Source of the DNA: JBIYSM02 sp044759095
Lineage (GTDB): Bacteria; Bacillota; Bacilli; Brevibacillales; Brevibacillaceae
Length of the DNA: 7,413 bases
Assembly: GCF_044759095.2 (NCBI RefSeq)
Contig: NZ_JBIYSM020000079.1
Coordinates: 1 to 7,413, forward strand
Direction of reading: 5' to 3'
Part shown: piece by piece, positions 5,308 to 7,413 of the stretch
How positions within the stretch are numbered: position 1 is the stretch's first letter
Layout: each line of letters begins with the position of its first letter
Program-made: the position numbers and the translations under genes
The notes under the pieces: model-generated
Databases searched by the model: none
Told to the model about the DNA's origin: nothing
What the model saw: the letters and a program-made list of their open reading frames with translations, nothing else

Positions 5308-7235
5308 AGTTGCCCTCCTTGTTCTGTCTTTTCAAAGCGCAATCCGAACGTGCTGCCCTCTCCCCTGACACTGCGCACGTCGATCTCTCCGCAATGTTCG
5401 CGCATGATTTTTTGACTCAGATAAAGCCCGAGACCGATTCCCTGGCTTTTCGTCGTGTAAAAGGGCTGAAACAGCTGGGGGATCTCCGCCTCCTCCATAC
5501 CTTCGCCGGTGTCGCTTACCGTCAGAAGGATTTGCTTCCCATCTTCGCAGGCGCGGATGGTCAGCCGTTTCTCTTTTGCCTGAACCATCGCTTCCAGCGC
5601 GTTCATCACCAGATTGATCAGCACCTGCTTGACGCGCCCGCGGTCAGCCCGGATGTACAGGCCCTGCGGGATGTCCAATACGACCTTGACCTGCTCGTTT
5701 TTCATGCGTTTGGCAAAAAGCCCGACCACCGATTCCGCCAATTCTTGCAGATGCACCTCCTGCATCTGGAGCGGCTTTGACCGGGAGTAGTCGAGGAGGT
5801 CTTCCAGGATACGGTTCATCCGTTCCACTTCTTCCGGAACATACTGCAGCAGTTCTTTGCGAAAGCGCGAATCATCCAGCTTCATTGGCAGCAGTTCCAC
5901 AAACGTCTTGATGGCCGTAAGCGGGTTGCGCAGCTCATGAGCAATTCCGGCCACGAGCTGACCCAGCGCCCGCATCTTCTCCTGAGCGATCAAGCGGGCC
6001 TGCAAATGCTTCTGCTCCGTCCGATCCTGCAGGCTGACGATCCATCCCACGTGCTTGTCAAGTGCGTTGGCAAACGGCGCCATGTAATAGTGGAAGATGC
6101 GCGCCGAACCGCGATCCCAGCGAAATTCTCCTTCAAACAGCTGCCTCTCCTCCGCCTGTAAGGCCGCCTGGATCGGCAGCTGCGGAAGCAAGCTGGACAA
6201 GTGGCGTCCAAGCACGTCGTCACTTAGCTGCAGAAGCTCGCGAGCAACCTGATTGATGAGCGTAATGTGACCGTGAACGTCCAGTGACAGGATTGCGCTT
6301 TCCGTGTTGTCCAGGACTTTTCGTTGAAAGGCAAGCATGTCTGCCAAAGCGGCCGTTTGTCTCCGCACTTCCGCTTGCAGCCGTTTGTTCCAATAGAAGG
6401 TCGCCACCAACCCGATTACCACGATCGCCATGGTGACCAGCAGTCCAAGAACCAGCTTTCGCCAAAATTCCGTGACGTGGGGCGAATACGGCTCAAAGTA
6501 GCGGCTGTACAGTTTGGTGTAGGTTCCGTTGCGATACAGCTGGTTCAATCCCTCGTTCAAAGTCTGAAGCAGCTCGTAGTTACCCTCGCGAACGGCAAAC
6601 GCGTAATCCGTTGGGTTAATCAAACCGGAGCGCATCACAAAATCGTCCCATCTGTTATCCGTCCGCAGCACGTATTCTGCGGTCCAGCGGTTGCCGATAA
6701 AGGCGTCGGCCCGTCCCAGCACCAGATTTTCCAATGCGTCCGGCTGATTGAATGATACGATCATTTTTACTCTTCGCACACTTTCCAGCAAATCTATACC
6801 CGTACTTCCCCGCTGAACGGCGACCACCTTTTCCGTCAGCTGGTTCAGCGTGAAGATTTCCTTGTCCTGCTTGGGAACCAGCAGCACTTCCGACATCGTG
6901 AAAAACGATTCGCTGAAATCAAACACCTGCTCATATCGACTGGTATATTTCATTCCCAACACGACGTCCACCTTTCCTCGTTCGAGATAGGCGACGGCGT
7001 CTTCCCATTCCAGGGGAACGTACTCCAAGTCGTATCCGTACTTGCTGGCAATGGCGTTGATCAAGTCGATGTTGAAACCGGAAACATCACCGTTCTCGTC
7101 CACGAAAGAAAACGGAGGCAGTTGTTTGTCAAAGGCCACCCGGAGCACTTTCCCTTCCGCCAAGGCTTGTCCCGGGAACAAGGAACCGAGCAAGACAGCC
7201 ACTCCGATGAAATAGCACAAAAAACGCAACAGCAT
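5292..7235 (-). CDS. sensor histidine kinase with periplasmic-binding-protein (SBP_bac_3) sensor and PAS domain
   Basis: This is a membrane kinase that should sense an extracellular solute and phosphorylate the regulator encoded next. From the ATG at 7235 (647 residues): signal peptide 1-26; type 3 solute-binding fold at about 28-250 (LPPFSFVDENGDVSGF from 39; TSR at 98-100); transmembrane helix about 260-281; PAS at about 303-405; HisKA with H433 in AHELRNPLTAI; HATPase_c with N box NLVMNALEAM (541-550), G1 DTGEGM (575-580), F box FQPFYTTK (589-596) and G2 GIGLGL (599-604). AAGGAGG five bases upstream selects this start; an in-frame ATG at 7259 lacks such a site and lies at the likely transcription start. 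The binding fold keeps R100, which holds an alpha-carboxylate in amino acid receptors, but has N182 where Asp holds the alpha-amino group. Stop overlaps the regulator by 16 bp. Confidence 0.96.
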   Translation of the reverse strand: MLLRFLCYFIGVAVLLGSLFPGQALAEGKVLRVAFDKQLPPFSFVDENGDVSGFNIDLINAIASKYGYDLEYVPLEWEDAVAYLERGKVDVVLGMKYTSRYEQVFDFSESFFTMSEVLLVPKQDKEIFTLNQLTEKVVAVQRGSTGIDLLESVRRVKMIVSFNQPDALENLVLGRADAFIGNRWTAEYVLRTDNRWDDFVMRSGLINPTDYAFAVREGNYELLQTLNEGLNQLYRNGTYTKLYSRYFEPYSPHVTEFWRKLVLGLLVTMAIVVIGLVATFYWNKRLQAEVRRQTAALADMLAFQRKVLDNTESAILSLDVHGHITLINQVARELLQLSDDVLGRHLSSLLPQLPIQAALQAEERQLFEGEFRWDRGSARIFHYYMAPFANALDKHVGWIVSLQDRTEQKHLQARLIAQEKMRALGQLVAGIAHELRNPLTAIKTFVELLPMKLDDSRFRKELLQYVPEEVERMNRILEDLLDYSRSKPLQMQEVHLQELAESVVGLFAKRMKNEQVKVVLDIPQGLYIRADRGRVKQVLINLVMNALEAMVQAKEKRLTIRACEDGKQILLTVSDTGEGMEEAEIPQLFQPFYTTKSQGIGLGLYLSQKIMREHCGEIDVRSVRGEGSTFGLRFEKTEQGGQLCQTC

Positions 7236-7240
7236 GGCGG

Positions 7241-7247
7241 CCTCCTT
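7241..7247 (-). promoter_or_regulatory. ribosome binding site that selects the kinase start
   Basis: AAGGAGG on the minus strand lies five bases before the ATG at 7235. It falls inside the reading frame that would follow from the ATG at 7259, so it argues for the shorter protein, whose signal peptide then begins MLLRFL. Confidence 0.8.
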
Positions 7248-7266
7248 ACGCACCTTCATTTTCTTT

Positions 7267-7272
7267 ATTATA
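7267..7272 (-). promoter_or_regulatory. possible sigma-A -10 box for the kinase/regulator operon
   Basis: TATAAT on the minus strand matches the -10 consensus exactly. It would place transcription initiation near 7260, giving a leader of about 25 bases that contains the AAGGAGG site. No good -35 hexamer is found 16-18 bases upstream, where the DNA is a T run and a hairpin arm, so the promoter would be weak or assisted. Alternatively, the genes may be read from upstream of the window. Confidence 0.4.
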
Positions 7273-7281
7273 CAAGAAAAT

Positions 7282-7302
7282 AAAAAAAGCTTCGATTGAA
7301 GC
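7282..7302 (-). terminator. terminator-like hairpin with T run upstream of the kinase
   Basis: On the minus strand GCTTC (7302-7298), loop AATC and GAAGC (7293-7289) form a 5-bp stem followed at once by seven T residues (7288-7282). It lies just before the candidate -10 box. It probably ends a transcript entering from beyond the window or from the structured region at 7308-7401. The GAAGCT arm can also pair with an AGCTTC at 7316-7311, so two mutually exclusive folds exist. Confidence 0.55.
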
Positions 7303-7307
7303 CCTCT

Positions 7308-7401
7308 CGAAGAAGCTGGTTCTTCGTTAGAGGAACCTTTTTATGCGTTCCGGAAAGTTTATTTCAGGACGCTTTCACACGGTGAAGCCCTTAAACTTTC
7401 C
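7308..7401 (-). ncRNA. densely structured intergenic region, possible small RNA or leader
   Basis: Three consecutive inverted repeats fill the region: a perfect 10-bp stem (7352-7361 with 7392-7401) enclosing a bulged 7-bp stem (7371-7377 with 7382-7388), a 5-bp stem (7332-7336 with 7348-7352, sharing one base with the first), and a 7-bp stem CGAAGAA/TTCTTCG (7308-7314 with 7320-7326). Read on the minus strand they run into the hairpin and T run at 7302-7282, the layout of a small RNA or an attenuated leader. I do not recognise a known riboswitch or T-box core. It could instead be a palindromic repeat element or complex terminator of an upstream gene. The window edge hides the 5' side. Confidence 0.35.
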
Positions 7402-7413
7402 TACACGATAAAA

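Noticed and set aside
7236..7259. ATG at 7259 as the kinase start (655 residues)
   Set aside because: It has no ribosome site, lies at the transcription start predicted from the TATAAT box, and the AAGGAGG for the ATG at 7235 falls inside its codons.
7364..7377. cre-like sequence TGAAAGCGTCCTGA on the minus strand
   Set aside because: The left half fits but the right half lacks the TTTCA arm of the cre consensus. It is better explained as part of the nested hairpin.
7282..7401. T-box, M-box or other known riboswitch upstream of the kinase
   Set aside because: No T-box GGTGG-type sequence or other conserved core was found. A short CTTCGTTAG resemblance to the M-box on the plus strand does not continue.

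Overview
The window reads as a chromosomal segment of a Gram-positive, Bacilli-type bacterium (Bacillota, perhaps Brevibacillus-like; the genus is a guess). The grounds are strong AAGGAGG-type ribosome binding sites, a TTG start, a lipoprotein substrate-binding protein, a perfect cre (CcpA) box, and a SigL/sigma-54 promoter of the kind found in bacilli. All five full-length genes lie on the minus strand, so the biological order runs from high to low coordinates.

Layout in transcription order. (1) 7413-7260: an intergenic stretch with nested inverted repeats, a terminator-like hairpin with a T run and a weak TATAAT box. (2) 7235-5292 and 5307-3940: an overlapping two-gene operon. It encodes a membrane histidine kinase with an extracellular periplasmic-binding-protein sensor domain plus a PAS domain, and an NtrC-type (receiver / AAA+ / Fis-HTH) response regulator. 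A long hairpin at 3929-3890 closes this operon. (3) 3884-3763: a compact control region with candidate activator half-sites, a consensus-perfect -24/-12 sigma-54 promoter (3828-3813), a perfect cre box at the predicted start of transcription (3799-3786), and the ribosome binding site of a TTG start. (4) 3762-2758, 2727-2206 and 2209-242: a transport operon of TAXI-type TRAP lipoprotein, DUF1850 protein and fused 4TM/12TM TRAP permease, closed by a strong intrinsic terminator at 224-191. (5) 1-190: no clear gene. The first 51 bases could be the 3' tail of a plus-strand, transposase-like ORF.

Working model. The kinase binds a small extracellular ligand, probably a carboxylate, through its Venus-flytrap domain and phosphorylates the regulator at Asp51. 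The regulator then acts with sigma-54 RNA polymerase at the 3828-3813 promoter to switch on the TAXI/TRAP uptake genes. CcpA bound at the cre box would override this when a preferred sugar is present. The parts belong to known families. The less ordinary points are the fully linked sense-activate-transport cassette, the juxtaposed sigma-54 and cre sites, and an Asp-to-Asn change at the sensor position that normally holds an amino acid's alpha-amino group. That change suggests a ligand without an amino group, such as an organic acid.
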